From NCBI GenBank assembly GCA_032164245.1, contig JAVMKO010000003.1, positions 42,038,890 through 42,102,889 of the forward strand: a stretch of 64,000 nucleotides of DNA, read 5' to 3'. Positions 23,960-33,435 of this stretch are shown here, piece by piece; within the stretch, counting starts at the first letter, position 1, and every line of letters begins with the position of its first letter. The translations under genes and the position numbers were made by a program. The notes beneath the pieces are model-generated. The model did not search any database. It was given only the letters and a program-made list of their open reading frames with translations, and was not told the DNA's origin. Origin of the DNA: Sternotherus odoratus. Its lineage: Eukaryota > Chordata > Testudines > Kinosternidae.

Positions 23960-24800
23960 AATGTAACATAGCTTGTCCCTAGTCCTTTTACAGGTGTACT
24001 GTGTGGGCAGAGTTCCATGAGCGGGACATGGGCAGTGGTCAGAGCTGGAGTCAGGCCAATGCAGAGACCCAGGAGGTCAGAGTCAGTGCTTACTTTGTAA
24101 TGAAAGAGGTGCCAGGGGTCAAACAATCAGAGTAAGGCTCATGCAATTTTTTCACATTCATAACTGATGAGGCAGGCCAGACATGCAAGGCCTGGGAACC
24201 GTCAAGCCTAGGAGTGCCAGGGCTCAGCCCTGGCACTCCCTGGCACAAATTAAGTACTGGCCAGAGTCTAAGACAGGCCTGAGGGCAGACCAAAAATCAG
24301 GTATCAGAAGGCAGACAGGGCCAGGTTACTGGGAGGTCAGAGTTTGAGACAGGCCAGAGGGCAAATCAAGAACCAGGCAACAGTAGGCAGGCAGGGTCAG
24401 GTTAACAGGTTACAGTCCGTGATTAAATAGTGGATTCAAGGAGAAACCAAGGTCAGAAGATTGAGTCTAGGGTCTATCTCAGGCAGGGTCTGGAACAGAG
24501 ACAGGCAGACAGTCCATGCTGCAGAGAGCTCTCCTTCACGGAATCCTGGTGTTAGTACTGCTATCAGTCAATCAGTGGACTGTAAAGGCTACCACTTGGG
24601 ACCTGTTGGGAGGTATTTCCTGCTGAGTCCCATCCCACAGGATCCTCCCATAGAGGCCTATCCTAAGCCTCCAGTGGTTGTGCAGAGGCATCAGCAGCTC
24701 AGAACCCAATTCTTCCATCCCTGCAGGCCCTCACAGGGAGAGAGTAAGAAGCATCCCAGCCTGTTGCAAAACCTGCGTAATGTTCCTGAAAATTGAAGCT
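23960..24800. repeat. Unclassified GC-richer repetitive region
   Basis: Reiterated phrases (GGTCAGAG..., GACAGGCCAGAGGGCAAAT, AGGCAGACAGGGCCAGGTTA, AGGCAGGCAGGGTCAGGTTA) form imperfect direct repeats of roughly 70-80 bp between 24240 and 24410. It also holds a near-perfect hairpin (AGTGCCAGGGCTCAGCCCTGGCACT, 24212-24236, arms of 10-11 bases). It could be part of an LTR element. The 111-codon frame at 24461-24796 has no recognised domain. Confidence 0.4.
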
Positions 24801-25790
24801 CCTGGACTTTGGAGAAGATAGTGTTGAGTAAAATTTCAAAACTCTGTCAAGGCTTGTGATGTGAATTTACAAGTTTCTGGTTGGTTGTTTGCTACTATTT
24901 GGTTTTTTTGTTTGGTTGGTTGGTTTTTACTTAGGTTTGCTTTGCTTCTTTGCTTTCAGACTAACATGTCTTTCAATATCTAACGTAATACATTTCTTAA
25001 GCATTCTGTGGTAGACTCCGGTGGAGTGTAATTGATTCATGTTCAATTTAGGCCTGATCCTGGACCACTGAAATCAATGGGAGTTTTACCACGATGGCAG
25101 CAGAAGCGGATATTCATTTTGACATTCTGTTCAGGCTAATTTGTTTTATGTAGACTTCCAGTTTAAATATTGAACTTTGTTACATGGCTGATTTTTTTAA
25201 GAGGATCAACTTTAGACATGATCTGAGCCAGAGTAAGCATCCTTCCCCTCACTAAAATTAAGTTGTTTAACATATAGAGTATCAAATAGAGCCAAAGGAC
25301 AGTGAATTTTACTTTGCGATTCGTATTTTTTCTTTCCAATCCATTTTTTCTTTCAAATCCTTGGTATTTCTATTACTATTTCATCATTTTAAGCTAGTGA
25401 AGACATGGGCTTTGTATGAAACTGAAAAAAATAGGATGCCTGGACATATACACACACAGACTCTTGCAATTGATTGGAATTGATTTTTTGTATGTGTAAT
25501 ATTTGTGGTAGTAAAAACTCCATCAAACACAAGTACCTAAACAAGAAGATGCAATGACTCACAGGGCTGGCTCAGGTGCATATCCTACACAAATGGTAAA
25601 ATTCACTCCTCTTTCTACAAAGCCTGGTTACTCATGTTTTGTGCAGGGAACTAAGCAAACAGTGGGGAAACTGAATTCACTTTCTAAATCTGCAGATAGT
25701 CTGCAAGGCTAAAACTGTTCTGCAGGGCTTGTTGGCATTCCCAGATCCTAATTTCCCCTCCCCTCAAACCTTTACAAACTTAAGGATTCA
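24801..25790. other. Spacer
   Basis: AT-rich with T/G-rich runs (24896-24935). GGCCTGATCCTGGACCACTG at 25053 is a short repeat-like phrase. No gene seen. Confidence 0.4.
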
Positions 25791-25794
25791 GAGC

Positions 25795-25890
25795 CAGTGT
25801 CATGCTGACACAGGTGGGATTGAATCTACAACTTCTGGAGCTTAGTGCATGAGTCTCTACGACATGAGCTAAAAGCCAACTGGCTGTTAG
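25795..25890 (-). repeat. tRNA-like sequence (SINE head or tRNA pseudogene)
   Basis: On the minus strand the order is GTTGGCTTTTAGCTCATGTC, GTAGAGACTCATGCACTAAG, then AGATTCAATCC. This resembles a tRNA 5' half with an A box and a T-arm B box. The stems are imperfect (GATTCAATC pairs poorly) and no terminator or CCA context stands out, so I do not call a functional tRNA. Confidence 0.45.
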
Positions 25891-26467
25891 CTAAGGCTGG
25901 GCGCAGATTCATTTTATCTCTCTCTAAGTGGCCTCGGAGCCACAAGATGGGATACAACACCTCTACAAGAAGGTGTGTGAGTTCCAACAGCACAAGCAGT
26001 TCCGTGGTATACGAAGTGTACAGAGACCCTGCTTTGCGCCTGCTGCTCTATGCAAGGATTTAAGAGGTACAAAGGAACCTTGGTTATTTCACCTTTGTCA
26101 TCACCACAAATTAGGGCTGCCAAATAATTTTAAAAATTACACTGTTAATAATAGAATACCATTTATTTAAATATTTTGGATGTTTTCTACATTTTCAGTT
26201 ATAACAGAATACAAAGTGTATAGTGATCACTTTATATTTATTTTTATTGCAATTATTTTCACTGTTAAAAAACAAAAGTAATAGTATTTTTCACTTCACC
26301 TAATACAAGTACTGTAGTGCAATCTCTTTATCATGCAAGTTGAACTTAGAAACATAGAATTACGTACAAAAATGGCATTCAAGAATAGAACAATGTAAAA
26401 CTTTAGATCCTACAAGTACATTCAGTCCTATTTCTTATTCAGCCTTTCGCTCAGACAAATAAGTTTT

Positions 26468-26815
26468 TTATATATATGCAGGAGATAATGTTGTCCACTT
26501 CTTGTTCGCAGTGTCACCTGAAAGTGAGAACAGGTGTTCACATGGCACTGTTGTAGCTGGCATCACAAGATATTTACATGCCATATGCGCTAAAGATTCA
26601 CATATCCCTTCATGCTTCAACCACCATTCCAGAGGACATGGGCATATGCTGATGATGGGCACTGCTCAATAACAACCCAAAGCAGGGAGGACTGACATGT
26701 TCATTTTCATCATCTGAGTCAGATGCCACCAGCAGAAGATTGATTTTCTTTTTTGGTGGTTCTGGTTCTATTGTTTCAGCATCAGAGTGTTGCGTTTTTA
26801 AGATTTTTGAAAGCA
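26468..26815 (-). pseudogene. hAT transposase C-terminal fragment (left half)
   Basis: Two overlapping minus-strand frames encode the hAT C-terminal region. 26816-26610 gives an acidic linker (LLLVASDSDDENEH, preceded by PPKKK). 26662-26468 gives the dimerisation domain, CPLEWWLKHEG then PATTVPCEHLFSLSGD. The conserved W-W and the PATTVPCE/FS block identify Dimer_Tnp_hAT. A frameshift near 26610-26660 separates them and the RNase H-like catalytic core is absent. Confidence 0.8.
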
Positions 26816-26849
26816 TGCTCCATACCTGATCCCTCTAATTCCTGCCAGC

Positions 26850-26974
26850 TACAAAAGTCGCATGTGAATGTCTCTTGTCAGTCTGGTGACACTGTAAATA
26901 GGAAGGGGGCAGCATTGGCTCCTGTAAATGTAAACAAACTTGTTTGTTTTAGCAATTGGCTGAATGAAAAGTAG
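26850..26974 (+). pseudogene. hAT transposase extreme C-terminus (right half)
   Basis: The plus frame encodes SGDTVNRKGAALAPVNVNKL then VCFSNWLNEK and a stop. These are the last residues of the domain whose preceding part lies in the left half on the other strand. The overlap SGDT-N-K occurs in both halves, showing that they are inverted duplicates rather than the two ends of one gene. Confidence 0.75.
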
Positions 26975-27390
26975 GCCTGAGTGGACTTGTAGGCTCCAAA
27001 GTTAAGCATATTTTTTTTTTGAGTGCAGCTATGTAACAAAAAAAGTCTACATCTGTGAGTTATACTTTCATGATAAAGCTTTTGCACTACAGTATTTGTA
27101 GGAGGTGAATTGAAAAATATTGTTCCTTTTGTTGATCATCTTTATAGTGCATATATTTGTAAACAAAAATATGAGCAGTGTACACTTTGTATTCTGTGTT
27201 GCAATTGAAATCAATATGTTTGAAAATGTAGAAAAGCATCCAGAAATACTTAATACATTTCAATTGTTGAATTTTATTGAAATGTATTAAGTATTTAACA
27301 GTGCAATTAAAATTGTGATTAATCGTGGTTAAAAAATAATCACAATTAGGTTTTTTGAGTTAGTCATGTGAATTAACCTCAATAAATCAA

Positions 27391-28462
27391 CAGCTTAGCC
27401 TAGTACAAATCTTTCTAAAGGTGACTGGAACTGCTTGTTATTCGCGGATGTCTTCTAGCATGCTCAAGTCCTTTCTGAAAATTAGGTGGTTGTTTCTTTA
27501 AGAAAGTCACATGTATAACTGATCTACAAACTGATATCCAGTATCTTGTTTTGGGCTTTTCTTATGGTGCAATGCACCCTATTAGACTGCTTATATCCTT
27601 TGGTAATATGTGTGGAGAGTACAGTGGTTCTTTAGTGACTTTTCTTCATTCTTTGTCAGGAAAACCTCATCTTCTTATGCTTGGTATTTCCATTAGAAAG
27701 AACATTATAAACAATAAATTGGATTCTCCAATGCACTATTTTAATTTTTTACTTGTGAAACTCCTCTGAGTCCAATCAAATTACACCAACATAAAATTGG
27801 AGTAATGCAGTGAAGAATTAGACCCAAAGTATTGTTTGCCAGGAAATGGAGTCATTAAGTTTTAGTAAACTCACTAAATATGCTCTCAGAAAGCATAAAT
27901 AGAAGTGCACTTCCCACTTTGCAGCAGTGCTACTATGCTGGAGGGAAAAGAAACAGTTTTTAAATGTGAAAACAGTTTTTTTACCTTACTTCAGCTTGTT
28001 TGAATACTACATTTTACTAATATTCACCCGGTGGGTGAAGTATCTAAATTGTACTTTAATCTTCATCACAGTAAGCTATGTTTCAGGCTCTGATAAATAA
28101 CTATTCATCTATCCAAATTTGTACAGCATGTTCATCATTAGAGTATCTGAATACGTCTTGTCAGGCATAAAAACACAACTATTATCTATTTTCTCATTCT
28201 CTCTTTTTCAGCACTCACCCTTCACTGCAGTTGCGGTAATGCTTTGGAGTTAAGATTAGTTGTGGTGTATGGTTGAGAATATCAGTTGGAACAAATTAAC
28301 AAACTTAGTGCTTCCACTCAACCCTGCTGAATAGCTACTTATACTAAAGGAGATGATAGAATTAATGAATTAGTACTCCATCCTCCTTCTATCTATATTC
28401 AATTACTGACCCCTATCATCTTAGTATTTAAGTGCCTCAGTAACACCAAAACCCCTTCTCTG
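27391..28462. other. Spacer
   Basis: AT-rich. 27770-27830 (CCAATCAAATTACACCAACA) resembles a dispersed MITE fragment. The plus frame at 27551-27769 has no recognised domain. Confidence 0.4.
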
Positions 28463-28635
28463 TGTTACTGTTGGTGAGAGAGACAAGCTTTCGAGCTTAC
28501 AGAGAGATCTTCACCAGGTCTGTGTAAGTTCAAAAGATGTCTCTCTCACCAACAGAAGTTGGTCCAATAAAAAATAATGTCTCATCCACCTTGTTTCTAT
28601 AATATCCTGAGACAAACACCAGTAGAACAACACTT
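28463..28635 (+). mobile_element. Penelope-like inverted 3' ends (second copy)
   Basis: Arms CTGTTGGTGAGAGAGACAAG (28468) and GATGTCTCTCTCACCAACAG (28535) face each other across a short loop. They are followed by AAGTTGGTCCAATAAAAAAT and ATATCCTGAGACAAACACC. The structure parallels that at 19160-19375. It lies just upstream of the Harbinger element. Confidence 0.5.
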
Positions 28636-28702
28636 CATTTTCCATATTATGGCATTAGGACTGACTGACCTTGCACCAGATTCTGATCTCAGACCAGTTT
28701 TA

Positions 28703-28719
28703 GGACATGTCTTCACTAC
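28703..28719 (+). repeat. Harbinger left terminal inverted repeat
   Basis: GGACATGTCTTCACTAC, preceded by TTA. It pairs with the right terminus at 33436-33452, with mismatches at positions 3 and 4. Confidence 0.9.
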
Positions 28720-29039
28720 CACTTTAAATTGATGTTAACGACGTTAGGTCGAAGTAAACGTGTACCTGTCTTCACATACATGCCCTTAACGTCGATGTAA
28801 AGGGCCTTAAAGATCGATCTTGGCACTCCAGCCTAACCAGTGACATAAGGCTAATCTCGACATTCCAAGCTCGACCGTGGGCTAGTGAAGACGGAACCCG
28901 ACATTAATAGCCTCCAGAGGCTGTCCCACAATGCTCCATTCTGACTGCTCTGGACTGCCTCACTACTGCTCCACTGTGACCGCTCTGCACTGCACTCTGA
29001 ACTCGCTGCTCTGGCCAGGTAGATAAGACCCGGGAACAT

Positions 29040-29676
29040 TTGAATGCCATTTCCTGTTTGGTCAGCGTGGCCAGCTCACCTGAACTGATCAGTCGCCATT
29101 CAGAGCAATCAGCAGCACTAGCCGCCATGCAGAGCTCAGCATCACAGGAATCCATGATGAGCTCATCTACCCTGGAGACCAGCCAGAGGAGAAGAGCTCC
29201 AGCATGGTCCACTCGTGAGGTGCTGGATCTCATCGCTATCTGGGGAGAGGAATCCGTGATGTTGGAACTCCGCAACAACAAACGGAATGCCAACACCTAC
29301 GGAAGAGTCTCCAAGGCCATGCTAGAAAGGGGCCACAACAGGGACACCACACAGTGCCGCGTGAAAATTAAGGAGCTGCGGCAATCGTCCCAGAAAGCCA
29401 AGGAGGCAAAAGGACGATCAGGGGGTGCCCCACGGACATGCAGGTTCTACAATGAAGTAAATGCGATAATGGGGGGCGCCCCCACCACCATCGCGCCGGT
29501 GTGCGTGGACTCCACCGATGGGATCATTGTCAGGGAGGAGACTGATTCCGAGGAGGACGAGCATAAAGAGGAAAATCTCACGGAGCAGCAGGAGCCCAGC
29601 GGAGAACCCGTGTACCCAGAGAGCCAGGAGCTGTTTGTCACCCTGAAGCCAGTACCCTCCCAAGCCTCCCAGGGGG
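29040..29676 (+). CDS. Harbinger Myb/SANT-like DNA-binding protein, exon 1
   Basis: 212 codons plus one base. Residues about 54-145 form a trihelix Myb/SANT-like domain: APAWSTREVLDLIAIWGEES, NTYGRVSKAMLERGH, then TTQCRVKIKELR and CRFYNEVNAIMG. An acidic stretch follows (EETDSEEDEHKEE, about 167-179). In Harbinger elements this second protein binds the transposon ends and helps bring the transposase into the nucleus. A strong donor G|GTAAGT follows at 29677. Joining it in phase 1 to the acceptor at 30827/30828 keeps the frame (split Asp codon). The start is the first ATG of the frame, 337 bases from the element end. Confidence 0.88.
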
Positions 29677-29787
29677 GTAAGTGTTTCTTTTTTAAGTGAT
29701 TACATGACGCGTGATTTTGTAAAGGAAGCATTTATTAATGAGTAACTTGCCCTAAGGACTTAGCGTGCTTTCATTGCTGGTCAATTT

Positions 29788-30168
29788 CTACTCAAAGAGT
29801 TTGTCAATATACTCCGGGATTGACCAGAAGTCCTCCGCGGACATTTCAAGGAAGCTATCCAGGAGGTAGCGATGAATCCAGCGCAGCAGATTTCTGGGGA
29901 GAGCCGCCTTATGTGGTCCCCCGTGATAGGACACCAACCCACGCCACGAAAGTAGTAAGTTGTCTGGTATCATTGAGCAGGCTAGCATTGCGGCGTATGG
30001 ACCAGGACTTTGCATGGACTCAAGGAGCATGCGCTCCCTATCTCTCCGAGAAATTCTCAGCAAAGTGATGTCATTCAGGTTTGCCTGTTTGAGATACGGA
30101 CTGCAATTAGTAGGGAGATAAAAAGATTCCCAGCTGCAAAGTACTCTTTTCTGCTGAGGACCGACCAA
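29788..30168 (-). CDS. Unassigned third ORF of the Harbinger element
   Basis: 126 codons on the same strand as the transposase and downstream of it, antisense within the Myb intron. The second half looks protein-like rather than random: DRERMLLESMQSP, MIPDNLLLSWRGLVSYHGG, then LLRWIHRYLLDSFLEM and a C-terminal SIPEYIDKLFE. This suggests short amphipathic helices. I recognise no domain, catalytic motif, signal peptide or zinc-binding cluster. It may be a third element-encoded protein, a captured host exon, or the end of a longer spliced reading frame. No start context or partner exon is certain. Confidence 0.45.
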   Translation of the reverse strand: MVGPQQKRVLCSWESFYLPTNCSPYLKQANLNDITLLRISRRDRERMLLESMQSPGPYAAMLACSMIPDNLLLSWRGLVSYHGGPHKAALPRNLLRWIHRYLLDSFLEMSAEDFWSIPEYIDKLFE

Positions 30169-30169
30169 C

Positions 30170-30420
30170 CGCCGCCCCCCCCCCCCCCCCCCCGCCCGTA
30201 GCGGTAGCTAGCAGGGAATCTGAGGAGTCTGCACGCGGTTTCCTCCGCTTCAGATCCAACGCGCACCCCACCCCCCCACCCCCCGCCCGTAGCAGTAGCT
30301 AGCAGGGAATCTGAGGAGTCTGCACGCGGTTTCCTCTGCTTCAGATCCAACGTGCACCCCACCCACCCCCACCCCCAGCCCGTAGCGGTAGCTAGCAGGG
30401 GATCTGAGCAGTCTGCACGT
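30170..30420. repeat. Three-copy C-rich minisatellite in the Myb intron
   Basis: Units of about 88-92 bp begin GCCCGTAGCGGTAGCTAGCA at 30195, 30286 and 30378 and contain GAATCTGAGGAGTCTGCACG and TTCAGATCCAACG. They are separated by C runs with interspersed A, preceded by a C run at 30175-30193. The third unit is cut short after GTCTGCACGTGGTCTG. Runs of this kind favour slippage and G-quadruplex formation on the opposite strand. Confidence 0.85.
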
Positions 30421-30827
30421 GGTCTGAAGAGCCCCAAAAAGACCTTAGCCCTCAGCAAGAGTTTTTTTGGCATTTGCTTTGCAGTTTGCGGTTTCAGTGA
30501 GAGCCAGCCACGCGGTGGGGGGAAGGGGGCGGGGTTGCTCTACAGTATGCAGGCGCCACTTTTAACTTACCATAGCCGGCTGCACGGTGATTTCAGAAGC
30601 CGTCTTGGGCTGAGGCACGCATATGTGTCTGAGATGCTCTGACTTTTCTGTGAGCTTTTAGGTGTAGAACATGACCTTGTACAGAAATCATATCCGGCCT
30701 CTGAATACTGAGTTTGCAAATGGCATAGTACTCCCATTGTGTACCGTCCGAGACTGCATCTGCCTCCTAACCTTGAATGTATCTGTCTCATAACTTTCAA
30801 ACTTTCTTTTCCCACACTCGCCCACAG

Positions 30828-31378
30828 ATGAACAACAACTATTATGTCACAATCCCCCGGCCTCCTCCTCCCGCCCTGCACCGCAGAAAAGAAAGCGTAA
30901 AAAGAAAACGCGAACGCGCGATGAGATGTTCACTGAACTCCTGGAGAACTCGCGCGCTGAGGCAGCCCGCCAGACAGACTGGAGGGAAAGAATGATACAG
31001 GCAAGGGAACGAGAGAGAGAGGAAAGGAATCGAGAGAGAGAGGAAAGGAGAGCCGCTGCAGAAAAGAGGGAAGCCGCTGCAGAAAAGAGGGAAGCCACTG
31101 AACAAAAGAGGGTAGAACGTGAGGAAAGATGAATGGATGCTTTCCTCCGCATAATGGAGGACCAGAGCGACATGCTGCGATCTCTGGTGGAGCTGCAGCA
31201 TGCCCAAAGACCACCTCTGCAGCCCCTGTGTAACCACCTCCCCCCCTCCCCAACTCCCATAGATTCCCCACCCAGACTCGGGGTGAGAACACGGGGGGGC
31301 AAGCTCCGTGGGCCGCTCCACTCTACCCCACAAGCCAGCAGAAGCAGCAGCAGGCTGACGTTCTCGGAAAACTTTTAA
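30828..31378 (+). pseudogene. Harbinger Myb-like protein, exon 2, with in-frame stop
   Basis: The spliced frame gives a basic nuclear-localisation-like cluster (QKRKRKKKTRTR). A long charged coiled-coil segment follows, rich in RE/EREE repeats (about 30965-31125, including two AAAEKRE units). TGA at 31130-31132 ends the frame. The same frame resumes at once with MDAFLRIMEDQSDMLRSLVE and runs to 31378. The unbroken 81 codons after the stop show that the family protein normally continues. The copy is therefore truncated by one nonsense change, unless it is read through. Confidence 0.75.
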
Positions 31379-31518
31379 AAGCTGCTGTGTCTTGCCCACC
31401 CCTCCTCTCCCCCCTTCCCACCCCCCCCTCCTTTGCCCGCTCCTCCCCCACTGCGACTGCCGGTTTCCCTCCAGGATACCAGGACAGTGATCCCCTGTAT
31501 TTGTATTTCCGATTAACC

Positions 31519-31524
31519 AATAAA
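31519..31524 (+). terminator. Poly(A) signal of the Myb-like gene
   Basis: AATAAA, 141 bases after the last Myb-like codon. It faces the transposase poly(A) signal on the other strand at 31551-31556. Confidence 0.65.
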
Positions 31525-31550
31525 GGAACCATGATTTTTCAAACAGTGAT

Positions 31551-31556
31551 TTTATT
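31551..31556 (-). terminator. Poly(A) signal of the transposase gene
   Basis: AATAAA read on the minus strand (TTTATT here), about 160 bases after the transposase stop. The two convergent genes share a region of under 40 bases for 3' end formation. Confidence 0.6.
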
Positions 31557-31567
31557 TCCTCTGCAAG

Positions 31568-31668
31568 CATGGGGATGGGGGAGGAAAAGCATGGGGAGGG
31601 GGGAGGGGGAAGGGAAAGCATGGGGAGGGGGGAGGGGGAAGGGAAAGCATGGGGAGGGGGGAGGCAAA
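31568..31668. repeat. G-rich tandem repeat in transposase 3' UTR
   Basis: Units of about 29 bp each begin GCATGGGGAGGGGGGAGGGG, three full or partial copies plus a variant first unit, lying between the two poly(A) signals and the transposase stop. Dense G runs on the plus strand could form quadruplexes. Confidence 0.8.
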
Positions 31669-31715
31669 GAGGGTTCAAGGGCAGCAGGCTTAGAGCACAG
31701 CAAGGGAGCAGATTC

Positions 31716-33093
31716 TCAAACGCCATCTCGGCCACTCATAAAACTGTCTTTCAAGGCGTCCCTGAGGCGCAGGGCCTCACGGTGTGCTCTTCTACTTTCC
31801 CTGCTGTGTGGCTGCTCATAAGTAGCAGAAAGTAAATTTGCCTCTGCCTCCCAGCCCGCCATAAACGTTTCCCCCTTGCTCTCACAGATATTGTGGAGCA
31901 CAGAGCAAGCAGCTATAACAATGGGGATATTTCTCTCGTGGATGTCTGAGCGAATCAGTAAGGAACACCATCTCCCCTTCAAGCGGCCAAATGCACACTC
32001 CACGGCCATTCTGCACTTGCTCAGCCTGTAGTTGAACAGCTCCTGACCCCTGTCTAGGGCTCCTGTGTAGGGCTTCATAAGCCAGGGCATTAGGGGGTAG
32101 GCTGGGTCCCCAATGATCACGATCGGCATTTCGACCCCCCCCCACAGAAATTTTCTGGTCGGGGAAGAAAGTGCCTTGCTGCAGCTGTCTAAAAACCCTA
32201 GAGTTCCTGAACACTCGAGCGTCATGAAGCTTTCCCGGCCACCCCACGTACAGGTCGGTGAAACGTCCCTTGTGGTCAACCACTCCTTGCATGACCATTG
32301 AGTAATATCCCTTCCGGTTTCTGTACTCGGCGGCCTCGTGGTCCGGTGCCAGGATAGGGATATGAGTCCCATCTATAGCCCCACCACAGTTAGGGAATCC
32401 CATGGCGGCAAAGCCATCTATTGTGGTTTGCAGGTTTCCGAGGTTTATAACCTGGTGTAGCAGCCGCTCGACGATTGCCCTGTTTACTTGCATCACAGCA
32501 AAGCCCACTGTAGACCTACCCACCCCAAACTGATTCGCCACTGACCGGTAGCTGTCTGGCGTTGCAAGCTTCCAGAGGGCTATCGCCACTCGCTTCTCCA
32601 CTGTAAGGGCCGCTCTCATTTTGGTATTCCTGCGCTGGAGGGCCGGGGACAGCAAGTCACAAAGTTCCATGAAGGTGCCCTTTCGCATGCGGAAGTTTCT
32701 GAGCCACTGGGAGTCATCCCAGACCTGCAGCACTATGCGGTCCCACCAGTCCGTGCTTGTTTCCCTGGCCCAGAATCGGCGTTCGAGGGCATGAGCCTGC
32801 CCCATTGCCACCATTCTTGACAGATTGTCAGTCGCCCTACTTGCAAAAACGTCAGTGTCCCTTTCGTCCCCGCTGTGCACGTCAGTGTCCCTGTCGTCCC
32901 CGCTGTGCACGTCAGTGCCCCTGTCGTCCCCGCTGTCCTTGTCCATCTCCTCCTCACTGTCGTTGGGTTCCGGAAAGCGCAGTTCTCCCCGGATCGCATT
33001 CCTCCTCTGAAGACGGTGCAGCAGGAACTCTGCAACCGTGATCGAGGTCCTCACAACAGCCATTACTGCAGCCGTGGTGTCAGTGGGCTCCAT
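31716..33093 (-). pseudogene. Harbinger DDE transposase (HARBI1-like), one frameshift
   Basis: Starts at 33093. About 459 codons if the shift is ignored, longer than typical HARBI1 proteins because of an acidic N-terminus with three 10-residue D-rich repeats (SGDDRDTDVH type). A helix-turn-helix lies at about 181-203 (YRSVANQFGVGRSTV). Catalytic residues: first Asp at about 241 in GGAIDGTHIPI; second Asp at about 291 in GKLHDARVF; Glu at about 365 in CRMAVECAFGRLKGRW. The family enzyme cuts and pastes at TTA/TAA targets. A nine-base C run (32135-32143) puts the Glu and the last ~140 residues in another frame; eight bases would restore continuity. Alternatively this is a sequencing error. Confidence 0.9.
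32851..32945. repeat. 30-bp coding repeat in transposase N-terminus
   Basis: Three near-identical units (GTCCCTGTCGTCCCCGCTGT plus GCACGTCAGT) with a period of 30 bases. They encode the acidic decapeptide repeats of the transposase, and because the period is a multiple of three, copy-number change keeps the frame. Confidence 0.85.
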
Positions 33094-33435
33094 GCTTGCA
33101 ATGCTATGGCGTTAGCACGGCGGAGAAAGGGCGCGAATTATGGGATGCCTACCTACAGTGCACCGCTCGGAATGGGGGTGGGCGGCGCGGAAAAAGGGCA
33201 TGAAATTTGGAAATGCCTACCCATAGTGCAGCACTCGAAATGGTGCCTGCTGGGGGATCAGGGAACTGTGGGATAGGTACCCAGAGTGCAACGCTCGTCA
33301 TGTCGACGCTTGCAAAAGTTTTGCGGACAGACACTGTCGACGTACTGTGCGTAGCTGTGCCTAGTGAAGACACACAACATCGACTGTATACCGTCGCGTT
33401 CACAACATCGACATAAAGGAAATCGAACTACTGCT

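Larger units (their letters stand above)
26108..27390. mobile_element. Foldback hAT made of two inverted 3' halves
   Basis: The left half (26108 to about 26820) is the reverse complement of the transposase 3' region and terminal sequence of a hAT. The right half (about 26850-27390) is the same region in forward orientation. Matching words occur on opposite strands: AGTACTGTAGTGCAATCTCT (26309) against CTTTTGCACTACAGTATTTG (27077), and ATACAAAGTGTATAGTGATC (26210) against AGTGTACACTTTGTATTCTG (27177). The left terminus contains TTAGGGCTGCC. Both ends would therefore look alike to a transposase. Confidence 0.8.
29677..30827 (+). other. Intron of the Harbinger Myb-like gene
   Basis: Donor GTAAGT at 29677 and acceptor TTTCCCACACTCGCCCACAG ending at 30827, after a pyrimidine-rich tract. 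The 1151-bp intron contains an antisense open frame (29788-30168) and a C-rich minisatellite (30170-30420), so it is not inert filler. Confidence 0.75.

Noticed and set aside
24461..24796. 111-codon plus-strand frame
   Set aside because: Lies within an unclassified repetitive region, with no recognisable motif and no splice sites.
28904..29296. 130-codon minus-strand frame at the Harbinger left end
   Set aside because: Shadow of Myb exon 1 on the opposite strand. It covers UTR and coding with no domain.
31387..31835. Plus-strand frames rich in GEG/KHGEGG
   Set aside because: By-product of the G-rich tandem repeat in the transposase 3' region.
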